Below, one piece after another: positions 16,895 to 27,061 of a DNA stretch of 64,000 nucleotides. The notes beneath the pieces were generated by a model. The model was not told the origin of the DNA and did no database searches. It saw nothing but the letters and a program-made list of their open reading frames with translations. The stretch's first letter is position 1. Each line of letters begins with the position of its first letter. The position numbers and the translations under genes are program-made. This stretch comes from Streptomyces sp. NBC_00223 (GTDB taxonomy: Bacteria > Actinomycetota > Actinomycetes > Streptomycetales > Streptomycetaceae), in NCBI RefSeq assembly GCF_036199905.1, contig NZ_CP108109.1, positions 4,649,501 through 4,713,500 of the forward strand, written 5' to 3'.

Positions 16895-17758
16895 GTGGCG
16901 GAGGTTCAAGGATCTGGCGGGGTACACGTCCGGACGGCTGACGGTGCGGCGTACGAGCCCCTGTGGTCGCATGCGTGCAGGTGGGACGACCTGCTCGTGC
17001 CGGTCTCCGTCGGCGCAGGGCGTCAGGCGCTCGATCTGGGCGAGGGGTGGACGCGGTCGTGGACGGCTACCTGGCGATACGCAGGGGGTGAGGTCACAAG
17101 CGCGGTGGCTGATCTGGCAGCCGTTCCAGTCACCGGGCTGGGGCCGATGCGGGGTTTCACGTGGCGGCGTGATCAGCGTCATCGTCCCGGGCTTGAGTAC
17201 ATGGTCAGTACCGGTCGTCTGCACGGCTTCGAGAGTCTGGAGGAGGCCGGGCTGCTGCTGGTTCTGGATTTCGCCGGTGGCGTGGTCGAGGTCCTCTCGC
17301 AGCCGCTTCGGCTGAGGTTCCTTACAGCCGTCGGATGGCGCAGGCACACCCCCGATTTCCTTGTGGTAAGCCGCCTGGGCATCTGGTTGATCGACGTCCG
17401 CCCTGCTGATCTGATCGGAGATGAGGACCGGGAGTCCTTCGCCGCGGCGGCTGAGGCTGCGTTGGCCTGCGGCTGGCACTACACGGTGGCTGCGCGGTGG
17501 AAGCCGTACGTGCTGATGGCGGTGGATGCCATGTCGGCCAGGCGTCGGCCGCTCGCGGATCCGCTGGGTGTCAGGCCGGGCCTGCTCGCCGGGGCCGGTG
17601 TGGCTATGACTTTCGGGGAGATCGCGGCGGGAAGCGCGTTCGAGCCGGTCGCCCGGGCCCATCTGCTGCATCTGCTGTGGCACCGCCGGGTCGGCATCGA
17701 TCTGGGCCGGCCTCTCGGGGACAGTTCCACGGTCGTTCTCGGATCGGAGTCGTCGTGA
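16895..17758 (+). CDS. tnsA: TnsA-like heteromeric transposase endonuclease subunit
   Basis: About 287 aa from a GTG at 16895 (GGAG just upstream; the start is uncertain, and the frame opens earlier with a TTG at 16826). The TnsA catalytic centre is suggested by HGFESLEEAGLLLVLDF (Glu), RHTPDFLVV (Asp) and LIDVRPAD, where the usual catalytic Lys is replaced by Arg. In Tn7, TnsA cuts the 5' ends of the transposon, enabling cut-and-paste movement with TnsB. Its stop overlaps the tnsB GTG (GTGA), so the operon is translationally coupled. A remnant of another tnsA is at 13175-13361. Confidence 0.82.
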   Translation: MAEVQGSGGVHVRTADGAAYEPLWSHACRWDDLLVPVSVGAGRQALDLGEGWTRSWTATWRYAGGEVTSAVADLAAVPVTGLGPMRGFTWRRDQRHRPGLEYMVSTGRLHGFESLEEAGLLLVLDFAGGVVEVLSQPLRLRFLTAVGWRRHTPDFLVVSRLGIWLIDVRPADLIGDEDRESFAAAAEAALACGWHYTVAARWKPYVLMAVDAMSARRRPLADPLGVRPGLLAGAGVAMTFGEIAAGSAFEPVARAHLLHLLWHRRVGIDLGRPLGDSSTVVLGSESS

Positions 17759-20027
17759 GTACCGCTCACGCGCTGGACCTGTCCGTGGGTGCCGGGGTGG
17801 TGCTCGATGACGTCGAATGGATCGTCGAGCGGCGTGAACCGCATCTCGGGCGGGTCCAGTTGGTGGGACCCGACGGGTCAAGGCAGCGCTTGACGTTCCG
17901 ATTCCTGGCCAATCACCAGCACTGCCGACCTTCGTCCCGGACGTCGGGCTCGGGGGCGGGCCGTGGTCGGCAGCCCGCTTCGGTGGGGGACTTGAAGCCG
18001 GACAGGCGCCGGCTGGCCGACCTGCGTGTGGCTCATCTGCTGGAAGTGAAGACGGGGTTCCGCAGCGGCGATCCACTGCGGCCGGGGCTGGGGGAACCGA
18101 AGCCCGAGTACGACCCGGAGATGACCACGCTGACCGAACGGCGCTTGGCGAAGGTCGCCGAACTCAAAGCCCTGAACCGTGAGGAAGCGAAGCTGCTTGG
18201 CCTCGCGGAGGTGGGCTACCGCACGCTGATCCGCTGGGAGAAGAACCGCAGCCGCTTCGGGCTGATCGGCTGCGCGGACGACCGATGGCTGCGGGAGAGC
18301 GGCGGGCATCCGAGCATCAGTGAGGAGGTCCGGGAGGCGATCTTCGCGGTGCGGGCGGAGACGCTGCACCGCTCCCGGGTGGACGGCCGCACCCGCGAGG
18401 CCATGATCCACCAGTACGTACGAGAGACCTTCGGCCCGGACACCGCTGTCCCGGGCTATCACACCCTGCTGAGGGTCTGGAAGGAGTGGTTCGGCCCGAG
18501 CGGGGCACGTCAGCGCTATGAGCGCTCGGCCCAGCTGCCCACCAAGGCCGGTCATGTGGTGGTCCACCGCCCTGGCAGGTGGTGGCGCTGGACAGCACGG
18601 TGCTGCCCATCATGGTCCGTGAGGGTGTGTTCGGCGATCCGGTGAAGGTCCACCTGACTCTCGCCATGGATGTCTACACGCACTCGCTATGCGCCTTCCG
18701 TCTCACGCTCGTCTCCGACACCTCGGTGGACGTGGCGATGCTGCTGCGGGACGTGATGCTGCCGCTGCCGATGCGGGCGGACTGGGGCGAGGAGATGGAG
18801 TGGCCTTACCCGGGGTTGCCTGCCGCCGTGGTCGCCGAGTTCGCCGGGCATGAGGTTGCCGGGTTGCCGTTCTTCGCCCCGGAGACCGTGACCACCGACC
18901 ATGGGTCGGTCTACCGCAATCACCATCTCGTTGACGTTCAGCGCGTGCTCGGCTGCAACCTCCTTCCCTCCAGGGTCCTGCGTCCCACGGACAAGCAGGT
19001 CGTGGAGAGGGCCTTCGGTAGCATCCGGTCTCTGCTGTTCGAGCATCTGCTGGGCTACACCGGGGTCGATGTTGCCGACCGCGGGGCCGACCCGGAGGGC
19101 GACGCGACGTGGACCATCGAGCAGATGGAGCACATGATCGCGACGTGGATCGTGAAGGTGTGGCAACAGCGCCGCCTGGGCGAGTACGCGCCGAGCTGGG
19201 ACCCGGGCGGCGACCACAGCCCGAACTCGCTCTTCGCGGCCTCGTTCGCCCAGGATGGCTTCGCGATGGAGATCCCCTCGCCCGAGCTCTACTACCAGCT
19301 GCTGCCGCAGCACTCGGTGACGAAGATTCACGGCCGCCGCGGAGTGAAGATCCGTGGGCTCTGCTACGACGGTCCGGCTCTGGATCCCTACCGTGACCAG
19401 CGGTCAACCCGCGGCGGCAGACGCAAGGGGCAGTGGATCGTCCACCGCGAGCCCCGTGACCGCCGCACCGTGTTCTTCCAGGACCCGCTCACCCACGCAT
19501 GGCACCCGCTGCGCTGGACCGGGCTCCCGCCGGAGGGCAGGACGCCGGCCTTCGGCGACGCACGGGTGCGCGACCTCTTGCAGCGGGCCCAGAAGGCGGG
19601 ACTGAAACCGAAGACGGACGCCGAACTCCTGCCGCTTCTCCTCGACATGATCGGCCTGCACACACCGGTCGCGCACTGGCCGACGCGCCTGAAGAAGTCC
19701 CAGCGCACCGAATACGCCCGCGATGTCATCCAGGCCAATACCGCTGCCGCCGACCGCCCGGCGCCGCGGGCCGAGGAGGAGCCTGCCGCCCGGGCGGCAG
19801 GAGACACCGTCGTTCACCTGCACTGGCCGGAGCAGGCGCGCAGAGCCGAGGAGAGCCTGGACGCTGAGCGCCGCCGACGCAGAGAAGAAGCCGGGCCGAC
19901 CCGGCCCGCGCTGCCGCCCCCGCTGGGCGCCAGCTACCGCAAGAGGAACTTGTTCATCCTGCCCGACGGGGACGAGAACGGCGAGGTTGAGCCGGGCGGC
20001 GGTTCGCTCCCGGCCGGAGGGGAATGA
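17755..20027 (+). pseudogene. tnsB: TnsB-like DDE transposase with a single-base frameshift
   Basis: The gene starts at GTG 17755 and runs in one frame to about 18570 (N-terminal HTH and DNA-binding part, ending AQLPTKAGHVVVHRPG). The frame then shifts: the rest (VVALDSTVLPIMV onward to 20027) is in the next frame. One missing base in CCCTGGCAGGTGG at about 18570-18576 explains it. The catalytic triad is in the second half: VALDSTVL (D), VTTDHGSVYRNH (D) and DKQVVERAFGSI (E). Rebuilt, it is about 757 aa, a normal length for TnsB/TniA. No slippery heptamer is seen, so a mutation or sequencing error is likelier than programmed frameshifting. Confidence 0.85.
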
Positions 20028-20028
20028 C

Positions 20029-21294
20029 GTGGCAGACGGCCAGAGTGGACCACAGGACGGTGTGGTCCCGTTCCTCCGGATCGGTCCCTCACCGAACCGG
20101 GTCACCCACGAGGGATACCAACAGTGGCGGCGGACACGAGGAGCCTTCATTCCGGCCCCGAGACTGACGCTGGACCAGTACCGGGCCATGAGCCCCCGAA
20201 AGCGCGGGCTGCACGACCTGCACCGAGCGGCGACCCATGTGAACCTGCGGATGCAGGAAACCCCGATGAGCGCGCAGGTCACCGCGCTGATGCGAGCCAG
20301 ACTCCAGAACAACGCGCTGAAGCAGACACCCGGCACCCGCGACGGACTGATGATCAACGGTGGCGGCTACCAGGGAAAGACGGAGACGGCGTGCGAGACC
20401 GCCGCCGAGTTCGAGGACTTCTGGCGCGACCTGCACCACCAGCTCAACCCGAACGCGATTCCCGGCACCCGGGACCTCTTCCTGCCGGTGGCCTACTGCC
20501 AGACGCCGGTCAAGGCCACGCCGAAGGGACTGTGCGAGGCGATCCTGGACTTCTACGGAGCCCCGCACGCCAAGACCCTGCGGGGGCTGATCCGCAACGT
20601 CCGCGAGTCCCTGCACGCGCACTGCACCACAGCGCTGCTGCTCGACGACATCACCCGGCTGAAGATGCACCGGGAGGACGACCAGGACACCCTCGATCTC
20701 ATCCGGGACCTGATGAGCCTGAACGTCACGCTCGTCCTCATCGGCGTCAACATCCCCGGCTCCGGGCTGCTACGGGAAGGACGTCACGACCCGCGCACCG
20801 GCCAGACGGTGCTGTCGCCCGTCAAACGCGGCAGAAGCCACAACGACGAGGCAGCCACCCAGACCGAACGCCGCTTCGACATGATCAACCTCGACCCGTT
20901 CCACTACGACACCACCGACGGCATCGCCGCCTGGGTCAACCACCTCGCCGGCGTCGAAGACCAACTACGGCTCTTTCGGGCGACGCCGGGCATGCTCACC
21001 GACGGCACGATGCCCGAGTACCTGTTCCGCCGCACCGAGGGGATCGTCGGGCTGCTGAAACGCCTTATCGAGGACGGCTGCACCAAGGCTATGGAGAACG
21101 GCCAGGAGAACCTGACCATCGATCTGCTCCAGGAGATCCCCATCAACCTCGGCAACGTCCCCGGGCGGGACCCGGGCTCCGGCGAGGTCCCCGTGCTCAA
21201 GGACGAAGGAAGAGGAGCACCGCCCAAGCGGCGCAAGCGCGGCCGGAACACCGTCTTCGACGACCAGGGCGGCCTCCCCGCCGCCGATGCCTGA
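20029..21294 (+). CDS. tnsC: TnsC/TniB-type AAA+ ATPase
   Basis: 421 aa from GTG 20029, with GGAGGGG upstream and the start directly after the tnsB stop. Walker A is NGGGYQGKTET (G-x4-GKT type) and Walker B is TALLLDDITRL; sensor-like ILIGVNIPGSGL follows. TnsC assembles on target DNA and bridges TniQ/TnsD target selectors to the TnsAB transposase. The basic tail (PPKRRKRGR) may bind DNA. It appears intact, unlike its neighbours on both sides. Its stop overlaps the tniQ start by one base (TGATG). Confidence 0.88.
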   Translation: MADGQSGPQDGVVPFLRIGPSPNRVTHEGYQQWRRTRGAFIPAPRLTLDQYRAMSPRKRGLHDLHRAATHVNLRMQETPMSAQVTALMRARLQNNALKQTPGTRDGLMINGGGYQGKTETACETAAEFEDFWRDLHHQLNPNAIPGTRDLFLPVAYCQTPVKATPKGLCEAILDFYGAPHAKTLRGLIRNVRESLHAHCTTALLLDDITRLKMHREDDQDTLDLIRDLMSLNVTLVLIGVNIPGSGLLREGRHDPRTGQTVLSPVKRGRSHNDEAATQTERRFDMINLDPFHYDTTDGIAAWVNHLAGVEDQLRLFRATPGMLTDGTMPEYLFRRTEGIVGLLKRLIEDGCTKAMENGQENLTIDLLQEIPINLGNVPGRDPGSGEVPVLKDEGRGAPPKRRKRGRNTVFDDQGGLPAADA

Positions 21295-22042
21295 TGGCGG
21301 ACCGACTACGTCCTCTGCCCCGGAGCCTCGACCCGCTGGAAGACGAATCGATCCACGGCTACCTTCTCCGGCTCGCGAACCAGTTCGGCGCCGCACCTTT
21401 GGAGATCGCCGTCCGGACAGGGCTCGTCGTTCAGGGACGCGGTCGAAACGGCATTCCCGTACGCCTTCTGCACGACCTGGACGAGCAGCGGCTCGACGCG
21501 TTCGCCCGCGCGACTCGCCTCACGCATGACGAGGCCCGGGCGCTGCTGATCTCTCCGTTGGGCGAGCGCTACGGTCCGTTGAACGCACGTCTGCTGGCCG
21601 AGTTCCGTACGCCCACGGGAATGGTCCACAACAACCGCTGGATTCTCACCAGGGTGACCCGGTACTGCCCGCGATGCCTCTCCGGTGACGGAACCGAGAT
21701 CGAAGAGCGTCATGGAGGGCGTTGGCACCGGTCCTGGAGATTGCCTCCTGTCTTCGCCTGTCTACGTCATCAGCGCCCGCTGCTGTACGGCTGCCCTCGC
21801 TGCGGGCAGGACATCAACGCAGCACGCGCCGGCAGCCTGATCGCCCGAGCCTCCGAAGCGGGCCTGCACCCCGCTCAGTGCAGAGCCACCCTCCCTGGCA
21901 CACGAGTGATCTGCGGTGCGGGTCTGGCCGGCGCCGAGGCGGACCGACTTCCTCACGCTCCCTCCGCGGTCGCCGCGTTGCTGAGGCTTCAGCACTACTT
22001 CGACACGGAACCTGTCAAAGCGATCAAGGCAGGTAGATCGTT

Positions 22043-23101
22043 CTAACGCTGTGCCGGGATCAGTGGGCCGTCTTGTGCCGGTTTGTTGATCCAGGCTGCT
22101 GCGGGGAGTTTCGGCGGCTCCGGCGGCTTGCGGACGAAGCGCTCGGGGTGCTTCGCGTAGACCGCCTGGAGGACGTCGGCACGCATCTCGCGGAGCTGCT
22201 CGGCGAGGCCGAAGTGCATGTCGTAGGGGGTGTGCAGGCCGATCCCGGAGTGCCGGTGCTCCTCGTTGTACCAGGTGAAGAAATGGGTGCACCATGCCCG
22301 GGCGTCCTCGAGGGAGCCGAAACGGTCCGGGAAGTCGTGCCGGTATTTCAGGGTCTTGTACTGGCTCTCGCTGTACGGGTTGTCGTTCGACGTCTTCGGC
22401 CGCGAATGCGACTTGGTGACGCCGAGAGCGGCCATCATCTGGGCGACGTTCTGCGCGACCATCGGGGACCCGCGGTCCGAGTGGATCGTCAACCGGCCTG
22501 GCCCGATGCCGTACTTGGCGATCGTCTCGGACAGGAACCGCCCGGCGAGGTCCTTGTTCTCCCGGTCGGCGATCATCCAGCCGACCGTGTAGCGGCTGAA
22601 GATGTCGATGATCGTGTAGAGGCAGTAGTAGACGCCCTTGACCGGCCCCTTCAGCTTCGTGATGTCCCAGCTCCAGACCCGGTTCGGGCCCTCGGCGATC
22701 AGCTCGGGCACCGCCCGGGGCGGGTGGACGGCCTGGCGGCGGCGTTCACGGACCTCGCCACGGCGTCGCAGGAGCCGATACATCGTCGACTCCGAGCACA
22801 GGTAGACACCCCGGTCCAGAAGGATGGCGTAGATCTCGGCGGGCGCCATGTCGGCGAACTCCGGGCAGTGGAGCACGTCGAGGACCCGTATCTCCTCCTC
22901 CGGGGTGAGCGCGCGGGGGTGCCGGCGTCGTTTTTGCCGCGGCCTGGCCGGGGCGGGGCTCTGGCGGTGGTGGCGGTAGTAGGTGGCCCGGCTCACGCCG
23001 AGCGCGGCGCATGCCTGGACGCGTCCGACCAGCCCGGTGAGCTCTTCGAGGGCCTGGTAGCGGGCAGCGTCGAACCCGGCCGCGGGGTCGGCCCCGGTCA
23101 C
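22043..23101 (-). CDS. IS3 OrfB transposase (element 2)
   Basis: About 352 aa from GTG 23101, overlapping the OrfA stop by 4 nt (GTGA). The integrase core has D (NRVWSWDITKLKG), D (LTIHSDRGSPM) and E (NDNPYSESQYKTLKY), with the C-terminal WYNEEHRHSGIGLHTPYDMH typical of IS3-group enzymes. Complete. Confidence 0.92.
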   Translation of the reverse strand: MTGADPAAGFDAARYQALEELTGLVGRVQACAALGVSRATYYRHHRQSPAPARPRQKRRRHPRALTPEEEIRVLDVLHCPEFADMAPAEIYAILLDRGVYLCSESTMYRLLRRRGEVRERRRQAVHPPRAVPELIAEGPNRVWSWDITKLKGPVKGVYYCLYTIIDIFSRYTVGWMIADRENKDLAGRFLSETIAKYGIGPGRLTIHSDRGSPMVAQNVAQMMAALGVTKSHSRPKTSNDNPYSESQYKTLKYRHDFPDRFGSLEDARAWCTHFFTWYNEEHRHSGIGLHTPYDMHFGLAEQLREMRADVLQAVYAKHPERFVRKPPEPPKLPAAAWINKPAQDGPLIPAQR

Positions 23102-23511
23102 TGGTCCTTCTCGCCGTTCTGGTTCGGGGCGCTGTCCGTGGCGAACTGGTCGAGCAGCGCGGAGAGTTTTCCCTGAACCTCGATCACGGTGCGGGCCTTG
23201 GCGAGATCGGCCTCCAGCCGGTCCCTCTCCGCCTTCAGCTTCGCGATCTCCCTGTCCCGCGGGTCCGCCTTCGGCCGTCCGGCCGGCGCGGCGAGCGCGT
23301 CCAGGGCGCCCTTGTCCCGCTGCTGCCGCCACGTTGTGATCAACGACGAGTACAGGCCCTCCCGCCGCAGCAGGGCACCTTTGCCCTTCTTGTCCAACGT
23401 CTCGTACAAGGCGAGGATCCTCGCCTTGTACTCCGCGGTATACCGGCGCGGGCCGGTCGAGCGGGCTTCCACCTGCGGATCAGGGGTCCCGTGGTCATTC
23501 GTGCTGGCCAC
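23098..23511 (-). CDS. IS3 OrfA (element 2)
   Basis: About 137 aa if started at the GTG at 23511 (AAGGAG 10 nt upstream; an ATG at 23544 is also in frame). HTH region RRYTAEYKARILALYETLD and LLRREGLYSSLITTWRQQRD, then a long charged coiled coil (AKLKAERDRLEADLAKA). Partner of OrfB. Confidence 0.85.
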   Translation of the reverse strand: MASTNDHGTPDPQVEARSTGPRRYTAEYKARILALYETLDKKGKGALLRREGLYSSLITTWRQQRDKGALDALAAPAGRPKADPRDREIAKLKAERDRLEADLAKARTVIEVQGKLSALLDQFATDSAPNQNGEKDQ

Positions 23512-24190
23512 CCGGGCACTACTCCTTCTCCGCCCTCGACTCAATGAATCATCCAGTATGCCCGACTCGATCTACTTTGACAGAGAGGGACAGGCTCTTG
23601 GACCCCAATGGGCCGAAGGAAGTGGGCAGCTTCGGATGGCTGATTCCAGCGGCCCAGTATTTCATTGATCTACGCGCCCTGAGTGCGTTGATCTTCATGA
23701 CGTGGCCCCGCCCCAGGGAACTCGCCGACACGGAGGCCCTGGCCGTGCTGGTCGACCGGGAGGCAGAGAAACGGCACGCTGAGTTCGCCAAGTCCCGTGC
23801 TGAGGCTGAGGCCGGCCGACGGCTTCAGGCCTCGCACCACTACAGCGATCCGGCGGCGGATCCCGCCGTCGCAGGCGCGGTGCTGGGCATCGCCGCACGG
23901 CTCCTGTCGGCTCCGGACGAGAACGAGACGCACGAGTTGATGGCGCCGATCATTGATGGAGCCAAGGAGCTGAACTTTTCGATGAGTTACCAGTTCCGGC
24001 GCCTCAGCGGGACCTCCTACCCGCTCCGGGCCATCCTCCTGACCTCGCGCCAGGACCGTGGCGCGTTCCAGCGGATGGGCCAGCGGATCGCGAATCAGGG
24101 CTTCAGCCGAGTGGCCTGAACCGAGGGTTAAGCACCTACAGCGGCACCATGCGCCGTGAACGAGCGGAAGGCGCTATTCCCGGTGACCCA

Positions 24191-24833
24191 TCAACCAGTG
24201 CTGCTCTTCCTGTAGAGCTGATTGCCTACAGCGTCAACTACCAGATTTCGAATTGTCTCAATTATCAAGATCACCTCGGCGTGTAGTTCTTCGTAGCCTT
24301 CGCGATCGAGTGCCAGAAACTCCCCGTGGGCGATCTTGTTGCGGGCGGCGAGAAGCGAGTGGTCGATCAGCATTCTCTTTGTTTCGAAGGGTGCCGCGTT
24401 CAACCCTAGCGACCCCAATACATCGAAGAGTAGGTCGCTATTCAGGTTCGACTGGGTGTCGATGCCATCCTTTGATGGGATGAATGGGCGGTCATCTTTT
24501 ATATCTCAGCAGTGCGATTCGCCTAATGGACTTCTTGGAGGCCGTGAGGTTTTGCTCCTTGGCGATGGTCGCCTCCATCGCAAGCGCGACAAAGCAGTCT
24601 TGCAGCTCCGAGGTCTTCAGTTTTCGACGAGCGACATACTGTAGATAATTCGAGAGCGATCTCTTTGCGTACCCCTCCCGGTGAGCATAGAGGAGGGCGA
24701 CGCCGGCGCGACAAAGTCCATTTCTGCTTGGGCCTCGTGCTGCACGAATATGGCCGAGGATGCTCTGCATCTCAACTCTGCGCCACGCGAGGTCCTCATC
24801 CAGTGCGTCTTCGAGCTCTCCAGACGTCCGCAT
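24191..24833 (-). pseudogene. HEPN-domain protein (MAE_28990/MAE_18760-like) with a homopolymer frameshift
   Basis: The first frame (24833-24492) reads LAWRRVEMQSILGHIR, AGVALLYAHREGYAKRS and ELQDCFVALAME. After an AAAA run at about 24500, the next frame reads PFIPSKDGIDTQSNLNSDLL and LIDHSLLAARNKIAHGEFL to 24191. Removing one A joins them into about 213 aa, the normal length of this HEPN-like nuclease family. The RNKIAH motif is the Rx4-6H HEPN ribonuclease signature. Its ATG starts 2 nt after the DUF262 stop (TAATAATG), so both form an operon. Lower GC than the flanks. Whether the frameshift is real or an assembly error is open. Confidence 0.78.
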
Positions 24834-25666
24834 TATTAGCCCTGAAAGATTCGCTCGCCTACCTCCACCATGTATGGAATGCGCCTATTGGCGCTCTTTC
24901 CTCCGCCGCTTCGGAGTCCGAAGGTCTCGTCTTGCCAGACATCCTTCACGCGGCCGCGAATAATCGAAGGGCGATCTTCTTCGCTGACACTCTTCCAAAA
25001 GTCGTAGTTCCTCGCGATTCCGCTGGTGATGGCCTCGAATGCGGAGACGCTGAATGCTCCAGTGAATCGATCGCCGTCGCTGTAGTAGCGGCGGAACGAT
25101 TTATCGCCCAAGGCTTCTTTCAGGATGGCGAAGACGAATCGGAACCGTTCCGCTTCCTGGTCTCTGTCGAAACTGGAATCGGTGACAAATTCCCTCATGC
25201 GGTCCGTGAGGAACTCGCCAAAGTCTCCCATTTTTCGCAGTTCCTGAATGGAGGTGCGGGCGCACGCTAGGTAGCGCAGGACGTTCTCGGTCCCGTACGA
25301 TTCCCGCTCTTTTCTTTCCGTGATGTCAACAACGGTCGTGTAGTAATCTTGTGCTGCGAGGTTGTCGAGCCACTTCGAGAAGCTTGGATCCAGCATTACG
25401 GCAAGGCAGTTTCGTGCCTCCTGTTCCGAAAGCCGAGTTCCACTGTTCAAGCGCTGAAACAGGTCAAACTTTGCCTGATCGTCACTTTCTTTTTGTACGA
25501 TCTGGAAATCGAGGCGTGCGCGCTTGAAGACTCGGCGCTGGGATTCCGAGATTTCCCTGACGGCGGATGCGGGGATTTCCGAGTCTGGCGAGACGGCATC
25601 CGCGTCCCAGACGACGCCAGAGAGTGATGTCAAGTACTCTCCGCTTGTCAGTGGGAGGGGGACGTC

Positions 25667-27061
25667 CAGGGCGGCGTCGTTCAGACGGTCTGACCGGCTT
25701 GATGGCGATTCATGTGGCTCGGCTGGCCGCCATATCCGTAGACCGGGCCGGAACGGAGGCAGGCACGGCCTCCGGGTGATCATGAGGTGTCGAGTCCCTG
25801 ATCACCGCAACGGAAGACCGTGCCTGGCCGCTCATCATCGCCCATCCCTGCCAGTCTGGGCCAGCTCACTACCGCCCGGCCTCCCGCGCCCGAGGAACAT
25901 CCGGAACTGCTGGACTGTCTCGCCGTGGTACCCGATCCGCGCCGGGCCAAGGGCCGCCGCCATCCCCTCGCCTTCGTCCTCGCGCTGACCGCCTGCGCGG
26001 TGCTGGCCGGCGCGAGATCCCTGACCGCGATCGCGGAGTGGGCCGCAGACGCCCCGGCCACCGTGCTTGCCGCCCTCGGCGGCCCGAACCGGGAACCCAG
26101 CGGCCCGACCGCTCCGGCCGAGGCCACCGTGCGCCGAATCCTGCAACGCATCGACGGCAACGCACTCGACAACGCGATCGGCACCTGGCTCGCCGCTCGG
26201 GACCCCGGCCGCACACCGAGGGACCAGGACCTGTTCAAGCAGTCCCGGCGTTCCCTGGCCGTGGACGGAAAGACGGTGCGGGGCGCCCGCCGCGCGGACG
26301 GCAGCCAAGTCCACCTCCTTGCCGCGATGACCGGCACCGGCCTGGTCACCGCCCAGCGCGAGGTGGACGGCAAGACCAACGAAATCACCGTCTTCCGGCC
26401 CCTGCTCGCAGAGCTCGACCTGACCGACACCGTGGTCACCTTCGACGCCCTGCACTCCCAGACCGCGCACGCCCGCTTCCTCGTCGAGGACAAGAAAGCC
26501 CACTACATCGCCGTGATCAAGGGGAACCAGCCGTTGCTGCACAAACGCCTCAAGCACCTGCCCTGGCGAGACGTGCCGTTGCTGGACAAGACCCGCGCCA
26601 CCGCGCACGGCCGCAACGAGATCCGCCGGGTCAAGACCGCCACCGTCGCCGACCTGGACTTCCCGCACGCCGCGCAGGCCGTCCAGATCGTGCGCCGCCG
26701 CCGCATCGTCGCCACTGGCAAGGTCACTCTCGAACGCGTCTACGCGGTCACCGACCTGGCCGCCGAGCAAGCACAGGCCGACGAAATCGCGCACCACGTC
26801 CGCGGACACTGGGGCATCGAGAACCAACTCCACCACATACGCGACACCACCTACGCCGAGGACGCCTCCCGCGTCCGCACCGGCACAGCCCCACGAGCCA
26901 TGGCCAGCCTCCGCAACCTCGCCATCGGAGCCCTCCGCCTCGCCGGACACACCGGCATCGCCGCCAGTCTCCGCCACCACGCACGCGACGCCACCCGCCC
27001 GCTCGCCACCCTCGGCATCACGTGATCAAACCGGACCAAGCGACTGAACGACACCGCCCTG
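25667..27061 (+). mobile_element. ISAs1-family insertion sequence, type B copy 2
   Basis: 1395 bp, same ends and apparently the same sequence as the copy at 5206-6600, in the same orientation 20.5 kb away. Recombination between the two would delete the whole block between them, including the tnsABC operon. Confidence 0.93.
25820..27025 (+). CDS. ISAs1-family transposase (type B copy 2)
   Basis: 401 aa, identical in translation to the product at 5359-6564, with LAVDGKTVRGARR, TVVTFDALHSQ and GHWGIENQLHHIRDTTYAED. Intact. Transcribed against the DUF262 gene that it splits. Confidence 0.93.
   Translation: MPGRSSSPIPASLGQLTTARPPAPEEHPELLDCLAVVPDPRRAKGRRHPLAFVLALTACAVLAGARSLTAIAEWAADAPATVLAALGGPNREPSGPTAPAEATVRRILQRIDGNALDNAIGTWLAARDPGRTPRDQDLFKQSRRSLAVDGKTVRGARRADGSQVHLLAAMTGTGLVTAQREVDGKTNEITVFRPLLAELDLTDTVVTFDALHSQTAHARFLVEDKKAHYIAVIKGNQPLLHKRLKHLPWRDVPLLDKTRATAHGRNEIRRVKTATVADLDFPHAAQAVQIVRRRRIVATGKVTLERVYAVTDLAAEQAQADEIAHHVRGHWGIENQLHHIRDTTYAEDASRVRTGTAPRAMASLRNLAIGALRLAGHTGIAASLRHHARDATRPLATLGIT

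Larger units (their letters stand above)
22012..23583 (-). mobile_element. IS3-family insertion sequence (element 2) in tniQ
   Basis: 1572 bp. The ends share CTGTCAAAG (22012-22020 and the complement of 23575-23583), with a further TAGATCG similarity slightly inside. OrfA and OrfB lie on the minus strand. No target duplication is visible, yet exact removal restores the tniQ frame, so the boundaries are probably right within a few bases. Confidence 0.75.
21294..24119 (+). pseudogene. tniQ: TniQ/TnsD-type target selector, split by an IS3 element
   Basis: The 5' part (21294-22011) encodes the TniQ domain: LRPLPRSLDPLEDESIHGYL, the RYGPLNARLL region, and zinc-knuckle cysteines RYCPRCLSGDG ... 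FACLRHQRPLLYGCPRCG. The 3' part continues at 23584 (RDRLLDPNGPKEVGSFGWLI to 24119). Removing 22012-23583 restores the frame (FDTE-Q-RDRLLDP) and gives about 417 aa, matching the intact paralogue at 27548. TniQ proteins choose the insertion site and recruit TnsC. With tniQ and tnsB both broken, this transposon should be immobile without help in trans. Confidence 0.88.

Noticed and set aside
18560..18610. Programmed frameshift in tnsB
   Set aside because: No slippery heptamer or stimulatory structure is seen at the junction; a 1-nt deletion explains it.
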